Positions 13,901 to 23,700 of a stretch of DNA of 64,000 nucleotides are shown piece by piece. Each line of letters begins with the position of its first letter. Within the stretch, counting starts at the first letter, position 1. A model generated the notes under the pieces. It did not search any database. It was given only the letters and a program-made list of their open reading frames with translations, and was not told the DNA's origin. The stretch covers positions 564,752 to 628,751 of the forward strand of contig NC_049989.1 in NCBI RefSeq assembly GCF_000003815.2, read 5' to 3'. The DNA comes from Branchiostoma floridae. Its lineage: Eukaryota; Chordata; Leptocardii; Amphioxiformes; Branchiostomatidae. Made by a program: the position numbers and the translations under genes.

Positions 13901-16900
13901 ATCGAACTATGTCCACAAGGAACCTGAAACAACAACAAACTTTAAGACAGCAAGACAAAGGAATTACCAAATTACCTAAGTTTACGCTGATGAAGGTTTG
14001 ACATCCATGTTATACAATGCGCCAAAAAGCAGTTACTCCTTGACAAGTAACTGGGTTTGGTTTTGGAAACGGAAAATGAAAATGAAAAAAAAATCAATGT
14101 TAATGTTAAGCCTAAAACTCAAAGGAAATCATTATTTTAAGAGCGTCGTAATAATGATGAAATGTTAGGTGATATATATGATCGATAGCCAAGATTTGGG
14201 AGTTTATAGAAGATGAATACAGTTGGCTTCCGCGAAGTTATATTTGGGCAGAGATTTGTGTATTTTCAGGAAGTACTGAGAATTTTACTGTGTGTCCTAT
14301 GAGCCCTAAAAGTTTCCCCAGGAGTGACAAGTCATTGGTGTAGTTATGGCGGTGGAGTAAGTAATGTATGTGTATATGTAGTTGGAGAAGGCCATGGCGG
14401 AAGCAGAGCTTAAAAAAAGAGGTGACAGCACTGGACATACCTTGACAAAGGCAGGAAGCCCCACCCTCTTTAGCAGAGCATCAGCATCTTCAAGAAGGGT
14501 CTCTGAGTCCAAGTCCAAGACGCCGTGAGAAGAATGATCGGTGTCCGGGTCCAGGCACTGTCTGGTGTAGACCTTGTGATAGGCGAGAAACGACGACTCC
14601 ACACTCGGCCCTTCGAGTCGATTCGGGAACTCTCGTACCAGAGCCGACTGCACGAGCGTAGCAATGTCATAGATCGCCAGAACTACATCTACGTCATTTC
14701 CGGTAACAACCTAGGCGGACAACAATGACAATAATCATAACTGTAAGTCAGCTTTGTTCTAACACAAAATAAACACTCACAATGAATTTTCGGTCGATCT
14801 CGCCGACCTTCTTCAGATGTCTGATTTACTGCGCTCACGTTCCGGATGACGTCAGGAGTGAATCAAAGGTGGTAGAAATACAGAATCTACCATCGTCGTC
14901 ACGGTTCGGGGAGGGTTCATGGGCCCTAATGTACGTAGACAACTCATTCACACCCCTCACAAAGTAGTAGTTCTCCGCAAATGTGCACCGTGTATTCAAA
15001 TTACAATTATCATTTTCATCAATATTAAAATAAAAAGGAAAGCGACGGGATCACATTGCATCTCCTAAAACAGCACGTTTAGTTAATGTCACAGGAATGG
15101 ACCGATCCCGTAGCCCCGCCCCCTGTTCGATCATGTTCTATTTCGAACACCTCCGTCAAAAACACCGCTTGTCGGACAGAACTGGCCGCTGCCGCTGTTT
15201 AGCTGATAATGACGACTGACTTCGGTTTAGCTTTTTTGAGCCATGAAATCCTCTCAGACCTGGCCGAAAAAAATTGCGCTGCCTTTTTGTTATGGGGTAC
15301 ATCCACTGCGTACTGTCGTTTGAGAATTGGGTTGATACAGATGCGGTAAGGGCGTTATAATTTCAGACAAAGCGGAAGCGATAGGCGCTCCATAGCATTA
15401 CCTTGTTGGTGGGCCGAAGTGCCCGGTTTCTGACATGCGATCCATGCATGTGGAGACCAGGGTACATAAATCTGTAACAGGGTTTCTGCTGCATTTGTTG
15501 CATGCATAAGAGCTGCATGCATGCTCATGATAAAAACAAATTTGAGAAGACAGAAGCTCTGGCACTCGTGGAGAGGGAGCTTGTACTACACGCCAGCTAA
15601 TAGGACCCTTCTACAAAGACTGCTAGTGCAGAGTCCCGTGTCTTATACATACCCTGCTTTACACGTGCATTCAGCCAATCAACAATGTAATGCTATGCAG
15701 TGGCTCTGCCTCCCAAAACAACAATACTCGGTGGGTGTAACCTTCAATAAAGAATAGTATAGCATTTTTCTTTGGCCATTTCTGTCCCACTGGGGCTGTT
15801 TTTGACGGAGGTGTTCGAAATAGAACAAGGGGTTCTACCTGGTTCTATTTGTTCGATATGCGTTCGATCGGGATCGGTCCATTCCGAAGACACTGAAGTA
15901 CATACAAAAAGAGACACTCTTTGTATCATGCGGTTTTTATATGAACCCTTAAGCTAAAGGGCACAACCCGCCGTACGTGCAAAGTTCTGCGTGCTGTCGA
16001 CGCGGACGTAGCCTAAAAAAACGTACGGACAAAAACACGTACTGTGAGTACGTACCTTAGCTTAACGCTCGATGTAAAAGACGTGTCCCTACCTTAATGG
16101 CAACCTAAGCAATATTTGCAGCGTCAAAGTGGAAATATTCTGAATAAGGCAATCTGTATGATATTGACATCTACTGCACTATATCCTCACGAGGATATTC
16201 CTTATTATTGTACCCCCCAAAAATAAGGACTTGATCTGGAATCCTTGTGCAAACTCGTTCCCGCGCCGTTTTTAACGGCTCAATTTATGAAATAATGATG
16301 CAAATGTGCTAAAATAGTGCATTAGATGTCATTATCATATAGCCAGGGGACGTGGGCCAATCAGAAGGCCCCATTTCATGCTGGTTATGACGCCGTAACA
16401 GCCTTGCATTAAATTTTTGATTATCGCACGTGTGCATTAAAAACTTTTGAAAGTTGAAACCAATCAGAAGGACAGACAAACAGGACGCTGGCCAATCAGA
16501 ATGAGATATCCAGGAATCGTCCATCTGCCAAGATAGGGGAATAAGTACAGGCATGGCAGGGGGGATGGCTCCCTCTATTAACATCTGTAGTGCGTGTTTC
16601 TTTGTTCAAAGAAAACATTTGCCGTCTTAAAACAACATTGAATTACCTATAATATTTAAGACAATAAAATCTATTTCAAGTCATGTCCAATTTAAACTGC
16701 AAATGGAAAATAAAATTATTTGCACCTCATAAAACCACCTCGTTCGCTTCGCTCACTCGGTGGTTTTATTCGGTGGTTATAGCAAAGGACCAGGCGTTAT
16801 GACACCATATACACCTCGGGGTGGGTCATTAACCCTTAAATATTATACAGACTGCCTTATTCAGAATATTTCCACATATTTCTTAGGTTGCCTTTAAGCT

Positions 16901-17724
16901 TGAAAATGTACGCCCGGGGCGTGACGCAGCTATAATTATACATGATTAGTTTACCAGACTACTACAAGACCGATGCAGGCGTATCGAAAATGTACGCCCG
17001 GGGCGTGACGCAGCTATAAATATACATGAGTAGTTTACCAGACTACTACAAGACCGATGCAGGCGTATCGAAAATGTACGCCCGGGGCGTGACGCAGCTA
17101 TAAATATACATGATTAGTTTACCAGACTACTACAAGACCGATGCAGGCGTATCGAAAATGTACGCCCGGGGCGTGACGCAGCTATAAATATACATGAGTA
17201 GTTTACCAGACTACTACAAGACCGATGCAGGCGTATCAACAATTAGAAAGCAAACAGAACCTAACTTGTGTGCAGTGCTACATTGTCCTCGTCTGCCTTA
17301 AAAGCAATAAAAAAAAGTATCTTGAGATCAGTGCTATTAAAACTTCGTGGTTAGCACTGTACTTGACATTATGTTAACTCCATAACCAGCGCCCTAAAGT
17401 GTCACCGGTTCAACAGTCACATTAGTTACGCCCAAAGTAGAACTGTGACCTTTCAGGCCGACAACTTACGATTATAAGTTACATTGGAGTTTATTACTTA
17501 ATCTAAGCCTAAGGGTACTTATCACTTTATTACCCTCGGACCTAACTTACTTCTTTAAGTCGGTAGAAGTAGTCCAAGAGACTTTCACCCTCCTGTAGGT
17601 AGCTGAAGATGACTTTACGCACGGGGATCCCTTCACACGTGCGGAGCAGGTTTTCCGTAGTGCTGTAGTCTACAGCCCTCTGACAGAAAGGTACAAGGAT
17701 TGTGACGGGTTGTTGGGCAGCCAT
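7937..17724 (-). CDS. ATP-grasp ligase family protein (carnosine-synthase-like), 9 exons
   Basis: Proposed coding exons, 5' to 3' on the minus strand, are 17724-17551, 14972-14935, 14820-14781, 14710-14441, 13923-13816, 12926-12801, 10867-10747, 10000-9885 and 8353-7937. They total 1410 nt and join in one frame to 469 aa plus stop. The start is the ATG at 17722-17724, and a strong GTAAGT donor follows that exon. Family marks are a lysine-bearing ATP loop (GVWKISSG), an IVEPYIDAPAK strand, HVDYF, and the metal-binding EVNAR box followed by MSGN near the C terminus. ATP-grasp enzymes join a carboxylate to an amine or thiol through an acyl phosphate, and carnosine synthase is one animal member. 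The substrate here is unknown. The two tiny exons at 14.8-15.0 kb are the least certain: reading through between them meets two stops, and the intron I propose is 114 nt. The last seven exons are well supported. Confidence 0.78.
8940..9350 (+). mobile_element. tRNA-derived SINE
   Basis: An internal RNA polymerase III promoter is visible: box A TAGCACAGTGG at 8954-8964 and box B GGTTCGAATCC at 8997-9007, spaced as in a tRNA. The body continues past where a tRNA would end, with a segment gataggacgttaaatggagg near 9115. That segment recurs in altered form in the 5S-like element at 22.8 kb. It lies in the last intron of the ATP-grasp gene, in antisense to it, and the assembly gap follows at 9405. 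The 3' end is not resolved. Confidence 0.75.
9405..9504. other. Assembly gap (100 N)
   Basis: One hundred N bases, the conventional placeholder for a gap of unknown size. It falls in the last intron of the ATP-grasp gene next to SINE sequence, so repeats probably broke the assembly. Confidence 0.99.
10888..11331. mobile_element. MITE-like element, family 1 (TAGGG..CCCTA ends)
   Basis: The element opens with TAGGGTTGGGTACCGGTACA and closes with the near inverse (..CCGGTAC then ACCGTACCCACCCTTA). The ends are inverted repeats of about 20-30 bp carrying a CCGGTAC palindrome. The interior has stacked ggtccaggtccgg units at both ends. No coding sequence is seen, so it is non-autonomous. Other copies are at 24488-24920, 39984-40415 and 56866-57303. 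It sits in an intron of the ATP-grasp gene. Confidence 0.75.
11585..12265. mobile_element. MITE-like element, family 2 (ATTATCATATAGCC .. GTCATTAACCC ends)
   Basis: One end reads attatcatatagccagg with an accaatcagtaggc segment after it, and the other reads cggggcgggtcattaaccc. Near the right end, 12119-12232 forms a large imperfect hairpin with arms of about 35 bp (GGTGCCATATTCCATGG pairs with the GGCACC end). The same ends bound 16325-16835, and a short copy lies at 35295-35432. No coding sequence is visible. It lies in an intron of the ATP-grasp gene. Confidence 0.6.
15950..16068. mobile_element. MITE-like element, family 3, short copy
   Basis: It begins with ttaagctaaagggcacaacc and ends with ccttagcttaac, the inverse of that start. 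The interior holds self-complementary acgtacgg-type stretches. A longer member with the same ends lies at 36274-36567 in PRPF19. It is non-coding. Confidence 0.55.
16325..16835. mobile_element. MITE-like element, family 2, second copy
   Basis: It shares its left end (attatcatatagccagggg) and right end (cggggtgggtcattaaccc) with the 11.6-12.3 kb copy. Near the right end it has complementary accacctcgttcgc / gcactcggtggt stretches. Upstream of the hairpin it carries several ccaatcagaa phrases. No coding sequence is visible. Confidence 0.6.
16902..17237 (+). repeat. 84-bp tandem repeat, 4 copies
   Basis: Four head-to-tail units start at 16902, 16986, 17070 and 17154. Each contains gtacgcccggggcgtgacgc, a ctata tract and a ccagactactacaagaccg segment. 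Copies 1 and 3 read catgattag where copies 2 and 4 read catgagtag. The array therefore looks like a duplicated 168-bp dimer. It lies in intron 1 of the ATP-grasp gene and is non-coding. Confidence 0.95.
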
Positions 17725-17855
17725 AGTGGGAAACTTAGATTTGGATGTCTCAGCAAATCGCAGATGAGAGGACGGCAGCTTTGGGCACCGAACGTGTCTT
17801 ACCAAGGACTTTGTGTAGTGTCAGTGGTCTCACCTACCATTCCGGTTCTACCAGA

Positions 17856-18512
17856 GTATGAATATTGATAAACTGCAAAAGTTACAAAACAGGGTGGCCA
17901 GGGTAATTCTAGGCTGTGACAGGTACACCTCTACTTCAACCCTTCTAGACTCACTTGAATGGCTCCCAGTAGCTGAACTGCACAAAAAAGCCAAAGCTAC
18001 TCTTGTCTACAAGGCCCTGAACGGTTTGACCCCTCACTACATCACTGCAATGTTCACACAGCTATCTCATGTCCACACACACAATACCTGCCTCAGGGCA
18101 CAAGGCGGTCTTCAGTTGCCCAAGACTAAATTGGAACACATCAAAACAGCCAGAACGCTGGCGACTTTCAAGAACCTTTATGCACTTAACATTGATATGC
18201 AAATTCAATCCTGATTTTAAATTTGACTTCTTTTTGTTATGTTTCCTGTGTTATGTCACGTTAAGGCTAAACTTTTGGTTCACTCGTTTTGGCAGTATTA
18301 TTTTATGTTATCTAAGTTAAATCTGACTTTGTACAATCTTTATGTAATTTGGTTTCATAGAACGTTATGTATGATTATGTTATTGACGTTGCATTGGTTC
18401 TGTTGAACTTAATGTATGATTTATGTTCGGGGTTCTCCCCCCAGGGGGCTTTGAAAAACGCCATCAGGCGACATGCCTTACCCTGGTTAAATAAAGAATA
18501 AACAAACAAACA
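17856..18512 (+). mobile_element. 3' end of a CR1/L2-like LINE (5'-truncated)
   Basis: An open stretch from 17858 to 18214 encodes a typical C-terminal end of a LINE reverse transcriptase: an LQKLQNRVARVILG start, then LEWLPV and an ALNGLTPHYI segment. It is followed by a 3' UTR ending in aataaagaataaacaaac and a short AAAC tail. It starts abruptly, as expected for incomplete reverse transcription. The element at 2.1-4.7 kb lacks exactly this part, so the two are fragments of similar elements but not one copy. It lies about 130 bp 5' of the presumed first ATP-grasp exon. Confidence 0.85.
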
Positions 18513-18860
18513 ATTCCAATACTAGTCGCTAGGGGGGCCAAACTTATTTCTTCTTCTACACAAGAGCTACCTAACACTAAAAACTCTTGACCATAGCTTG
18601 TTGAGAACAGGAAGTTCCACTGCAGTGCCAGAGTAAGCCACTAGGGGGCCCTAAAACTGAACATTTCCAGTTTTTGTCACACCCCACCAACACCCCAAGC
18701 ATGAAACCAATCCATCCAGCGGTTATCTTGTTGATACACAAATGCTACTGAATACATAACCTCCATGAATATTTCATGGATAACTACAGGCTAGTCACAT
18801 GAGTGGAACCATTGAAACCAATGCACTGCTTGTTCGAAACACACATAGAAACAATGTAAA
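18513..18860. repeat. Dispersed repeat fragment between the LINE tail and SELENOM
   Basis: This holds the phrases gtcgctaggggggcc, aacaggaagttccactgcagt and caatccatccagcggttatc. They also occur in the repeats at 5.7-6.1 kb, 34.3 kb and 54.1-54.4 kb. No gene is seen. Confidence 0.55.
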
Positions 18861-18886
18861 ACAAGCTCTTAAGTCTGGAATGTGAC

Positions 18887-18892
18887 TTTATT
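18887..18892 (-). terminator. Polyadenylation signal AATAAA
   Basis: On the minus strand this reads AATAAA (TTTATT on the plus strand). It lies about 43 bases downstream of the SECIS element in the direction of transcription. It is a plausible mRNA end for selenoprotein M. Confidence 0.6.
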
Positions 18893-18934
18893 GAAGGTCA
18901 CTGCAGCCGACTTCTTGTATTGTAGGATGCCCTC

Positions 18935-19005
18935 GAGCTCCTGGCTAATTTTCTCCACCGCCAACCGGGAACTTTCAGTTGACAGTTTCATGTGCGCCTC
19001 AGCTC
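18935..19005 (-). ncRNA. SECIS element (type I)
   Basis: On the minus strand the conserved AUGA (18991-18988) is followed by an 11-bp helix (ACUGUCAACUG with CGGUUGGCGGU) and an apical loop opening with AAA. The 3' side returns to GGAG at 18956-18953. G and A of UGA face A and G of GGAG, giving the tandem G.A pairs of the SECIS quartet. There are 12 bases between UGA and the loop AA, the canonical spacing. A lower helix closes GAGCU (19005-19001) with AGCUC (18939-18935). With the in-frame UGA upstream, this would recruit SBP2 and direct selenocysteine insertion. Confidence 0.87.
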
Positions 19006-20717
19006 CAGGACAGCCACAGGTAAGGGTCAGCAGGTGACATCAGTTTCACTGGAACTGGAAAACATTAAAGAAAACGTCTGATTGGCAAAACTCACTTTGT
19101 AAAATACTCTGCAAAGGCATTCAAACTGCATTGTATGTGAAGTGATCTTGATGTTGTATTACCTCAGTTAACTTCTATGTAAATATTTAATATATGTACA
19201 AATATCAATAACTAAACAATATAATTCAGCAGACAAAGTGTAAATCACTTAATATCCTGAAATTGTATCATTTCTCCTCACCATTATAACATTAACTAAC
19301 ATTGCCATCAAATGGTTATCATACAATGCGCAACATGTAATTATAGTTAACACAGTCTTGGACCATATTCAAGTTTACATGTGCAGATGAGTTTATGGTA
19401 GATGGTGTCAAGGCATTCCTAACACTTGTCAACATATATAACAGGTGTCAATCCATTTCCAAGTCAAAGACCACCTGCTATCACTTGGTCACAAGAAGTT
19501 TTAACTGTCTTATTCAACATTGTGATTTGCTAGATTAAGTTTGTCATATACTTTTTACTAGATTGAGAACTGGTGGTCATTAGTATTACAAGTAATGACA
19601 TGAATATCTCTTTTAAGCAGGTATTTCCCATGGACTGTACCAAACTGAGCACATGTACAAATTGGCATCCATTTGTTAACAAAAACTACAATTTTTTTGA
19701 AAATTAAAACAAAAATGCAATTGGCAAAATGGCACAAATGGATACAAAATGACCTAAAGTATTCAACACTAAAGTCAATAAACATATATCATTACAGATA
19801 GATGTACATAAGAGTGTAAGCTGGTATATGGTTTGTGTCTGTTTGTTTTTGGTCGTTTCTGTCACTACATGTACAAATTTAAAGGGGAAAAAAGCTTCTG
19901 GTCACAAGAACGAATCAAGCAAAAACTCACAGATCTATCAAACAGTGCTTTGAACAGTGGGTGTTTCCTTAGTGAATGTGTAGTAGATATTGTACTTCTT
20001 TGTTTAGTTTATTAAATTACTTGTTCTTGAGCAATGTACATGTATATCATTCTGTATAATTATATGGTGTTGAAAATACCAGAGCCTGATGCTATTATGT
20101 TAATTTTGGCAACAGAATTTCTTACAATAATTCCACATCCAATGCTAAACGTTTCAAATATTTACCAAGTGTACAAACCACATTGTCCCTTCAAAATTCA
20201 AGGCTTTCTGGAATCAATGGGGTTGGCTAGGCTAGTGGGCTGGGCTGGGCTGGTACCCAAGTGCAACATAGATAGTTTGAACTTCCCACCGGTCCACCAA
20301 AAAAAAATCAGATTATGGTCGATAGACATGTAGCCTGGATACTGGACCCCAGCCTGATCTGAGAAACATATGCCAGGAAGTTTGAACTGTCCGCGATGTC
20401 GCTGTGTGACCCCAGTCCGGCCGAAGAGGAGCAGATCACACAATAGATATTTCTGAAATTGGGCTGGGTTCAATACTAGTAGGTGACTAGGTGTGCACGA
20501 GGTGACTAGCCCAGCGCACTAGCCTAGCCCACCCCATCGATTACGGAAACCCCAAAATTCAAACTTCACAGTTCTGAGTTCCAGGCATGCCGAATATTCA
20601 AATTTTCCACCCCTCTGAGGTAGCTTGGAATATTCCACACCCTGGAACTCAAAATTGAAATCTACCATTGAAGTAGGTTCTCAAGATAGTGAAAGGATGC
20701 TTCTCACATAAAAGAGT

Positions 20718-23700
20718 TTATAGTTCGCCTTTTCCAACATCCTCTGCGGCATCAGCATCTTCCTTCATGGTGAAGCCTTTCTCAAGAAGGAGATCTGTGA
20801 TTTCGACTGTTTTCATTGGTGCTAGGTCAATCACCTGGGCAAGGAAAATAACAATGAAAAACTTCAGGCATGATGGGTGTTGGCTATTGAAACAATTCTC
20901 CCATCTTACAACACCTCGCATTATTCAGCAAGATAAGAGGGGATAATGTGGCAATACAGTCATTAGGGCCTGGAGTATGACAAACAGCACTGTATATAGT
21001 TTATTCTAATTTTTCACCCCGGTCCTATGAAGTGAGGGAAGCCATGTAAAGATCCTTTCCCAGGGGCAAAATGTCATGGATGACAAGCAACCTCTTACTA
21101 GGGCCCCCTTTCCACTAGACGGCGATCGCGCCACGCTCTTACGGCGACCTAAGACGAATATGTGTAACCTTCCATTTCATACTGAGAATGTCATACAAAA
21201 TGTAAAAGTGTGACTGTAAAGACAACAAAAGTGTTAAAAGGTTTGTTTTCTTCTATACAATTCGTTGTCCGATCCATCAAATTCTAGGTTGCAGAGAGAG
21301 CACGACGAGAGAGCCATCCTAGTGGAAAGGGGGTATAATGGGCTTTATGCCACACAATTCCACACGTGACTGGCTCCCAAGTCCCAACCGTAGTCTGGAG
21401 ATGGTTGGAAGAGGTTGCAAAGGCATCAGTTAGCTATGGGCATCTCTCTCCTGACATTATAACATTTATCTTGCACATAAACAATCATCACACTCAAGTT
21501 TTGACATGAATGTAACATTAGCCTACGACTACCAAGCCCCTCCTGATAGTGGATAGAATTCTAATCCTAGTAACTTAATCATACTGTATATGGCTGTCTT
21601 AGATTGCTGTTAGTACATAGTAATGCTGTCTTGGATTGCCGTATACAATCCACCCCGACAGTGTACTGTACATGTACCTCCTTACCTCCAGCTGTTCTCC
21701 ATCCTGATCTAACAACAGTAGCTCAGGACTCTTCCCAGGAATGGCCTTGTACTCCACACGGTGACTGGTATAGTTTGTTAAAGACTTGCCACTTTTCACT
21801 ATGCAGTCCTTGATACAATCCCTCACACTGAGTCACAGCCATGACCTCACTCTAACTGCTTGGTTAGAGATTTCTGAGGATTTCTGTTTTAGTTATCATT
21901 TCAGTACTGATCCTCAACTGTTGTTGAAGGCTGTCCCATGTAAAAAGTGCCAGGGTGATATAGTGGTGTGAAATAATAAAAAAATCAATATCTAAGGCCA
22001 CACCAATTTAATTTCTTGGTTCACGGATTTTTTCATAAAAAATATGGAGCGAGAGGGCGAAATAAAAATAAAAATTATAAAATGGTTGGGGTAAAGGTTA
22101 GGGCTAATCCAAAACATAAAGACTAAAAAGTTTTCAGCTTGAAAAAAGTACAAAAACACTATTACTGTATGGTAACAACACCTGTACCCACACTTTAAGG
22201 AGCTTATAATATAAAGGCCCATTTGTTACACCAGAAAGTTGGTGAATGGTTTCATTAATGGTGAAAATTTACTGAGTGGTTTGTTTGTTTGTTTGTTTGT
22301 TTGTGTGGTAATTTTTATTTTTTATTTTTATTTTCCCAAAAAATAGAAGCGAGAAAATCCGTTAACCAAGAAATTAAATTGGTGTGGCCTAAGGGGTGTG
22401 GTTGCAATTTGATTATTACAGATTTCAAGGATACATACAATGTTCTCTGAAAAGTAAAATATGGTGACTCTCAGTCTCATGATTCTTTTTTCTCAATTAT
22501 TTATGTTGACGTCTGTCTAAGTCACTTAATGTCACTCACTAAGGAACTATTGTGAAAGGATACAATTGAGGTAGCACCTGTTTGATGAACTTCTTCACCT
22601 GTACGCACATGTACATGGAAATACAACAAACAAACATACATGTACAAACATAGTTTACAATATCATGCTGAGGATAGTGTAGTTGACCAAATTAAGAACA
22701 GCTGTGACAAGATAGTGAGAAATGAACGTGAACTCTGCATAACTTGGGTTTTCGGAAAAAACCTGTCCAGTTACTCGGAAGTTAAGCAATGTGCGGTCCG
22801 GACAGTACTTGGAAGACCGGATGCTGTAGACTGACCAAGCATTCAAAGAATTCGTCTTTCGGAAGGGACATTAAACGGGGGTCCCATGCTCGAGGAGGTG
22901 CCTTGACCACGTAAATCAGCCTTATTACTGAAATATTGGATATCTACTGGTTGGAAATACACCAAATATCATTATTATAATACAAATGTACTAGTTGATG
23001 CATATTCCTATAGAATTGGTGACCCTAAGGTGCAACTAAATAGGAGATCCATGCACATGAAGAATATTCTGTCAAATGTGAAGTACACAATCAACACCTA
23101 TCTGAATTACACCCATATATGATTGTCCATCAATTTCTGGTTGTTAAATAGTCACTAAGTGGCAATATATTACAATGACTGACTTTGAGCAGTTTTCTTT
23201 AAATGATTAGTTTGTAGCACATATTTTGAGAGCCGGTCTGTTTAAATCCTGGTTAATGTAGAAATTAAAATGACGATGAGAAAGTTTTTAACATCAACAC
23301 TACACAACTACCTACCTACCTCACTCACTACCTACCTATCTAGTCTTGCACTAGTACACAATGTTATAAGATTCTACATATTTTACAATACACTTTATAC
23401 AGTAATGTTGAGGCAGCATTTTTCAAACCCTAGTACAAGTTGTGAGCTATATTTTTTTAGAAACAATTTGTGTTTTACTTGCAAAATCATGCGCTAATTG
23501 CATCAGGCTAATTGCATTATACAGTCACAAAGACTGAAAGTAGGAGATAGTTTTTATATGATGCACAGAAGTAACAATGATGGATAATCTTTGTTAACTT
23601 TTGTATGCCATTGTGTCACACTATAAGTTGTTGTTTCTGTACACTAGATAAAAAAAATGTTGTTGCATAGCTTACAACTTAAACTCCTCTTTTTAGACAG

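Larger units (their letters stand above)
18860..20717 (-). other. SELENOM: Probable 3' untranslated region of SELENOM
   Basis: The minus strand after the selenoprotein M stop (20718-20720) runs about 1.8 kb to an AATAAA signal read from 18892 to 18887. The SECIS hairpin at 18935-19005 lies just before this signal, which ties the far end to the coding part. The region may be one long UTR exon or contain a 3'-UTR intron; I cannot tell without RNA. An 11-bp inverted repeat (tgagttccagg / cctggaactca) lies at about 20579-20650, close to the stop. Confidence 0.6.

Noticed and set aside
18883-19021. Open frame on the minus strand looking like a terminal coding exon (about 48 codons ending just before AATAAA)
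   Set aside because: No convincing acceptor precedes it, and the sequence folds as a SECIS with canonical spacing behind a gene that has an in-frame Sec codon. The openness is a by-product.
20579-20650. Inverted repeat just after the SELENOM stop as the SECIS
   Set aside because: It has an 11-bp perfect stem but no unpaired UGA/GA quartet and a loop of over 50 bases. The hairpin at 18935-19005 fits all SECIS rules.
22770-22840. Possible functional 5S rRNA gene
   Set aside because: Only the 3' half resembles 5S, with many substitutions and a deletion in the acttggatgggtgacc region, and it runs into SINE-like body sequence.
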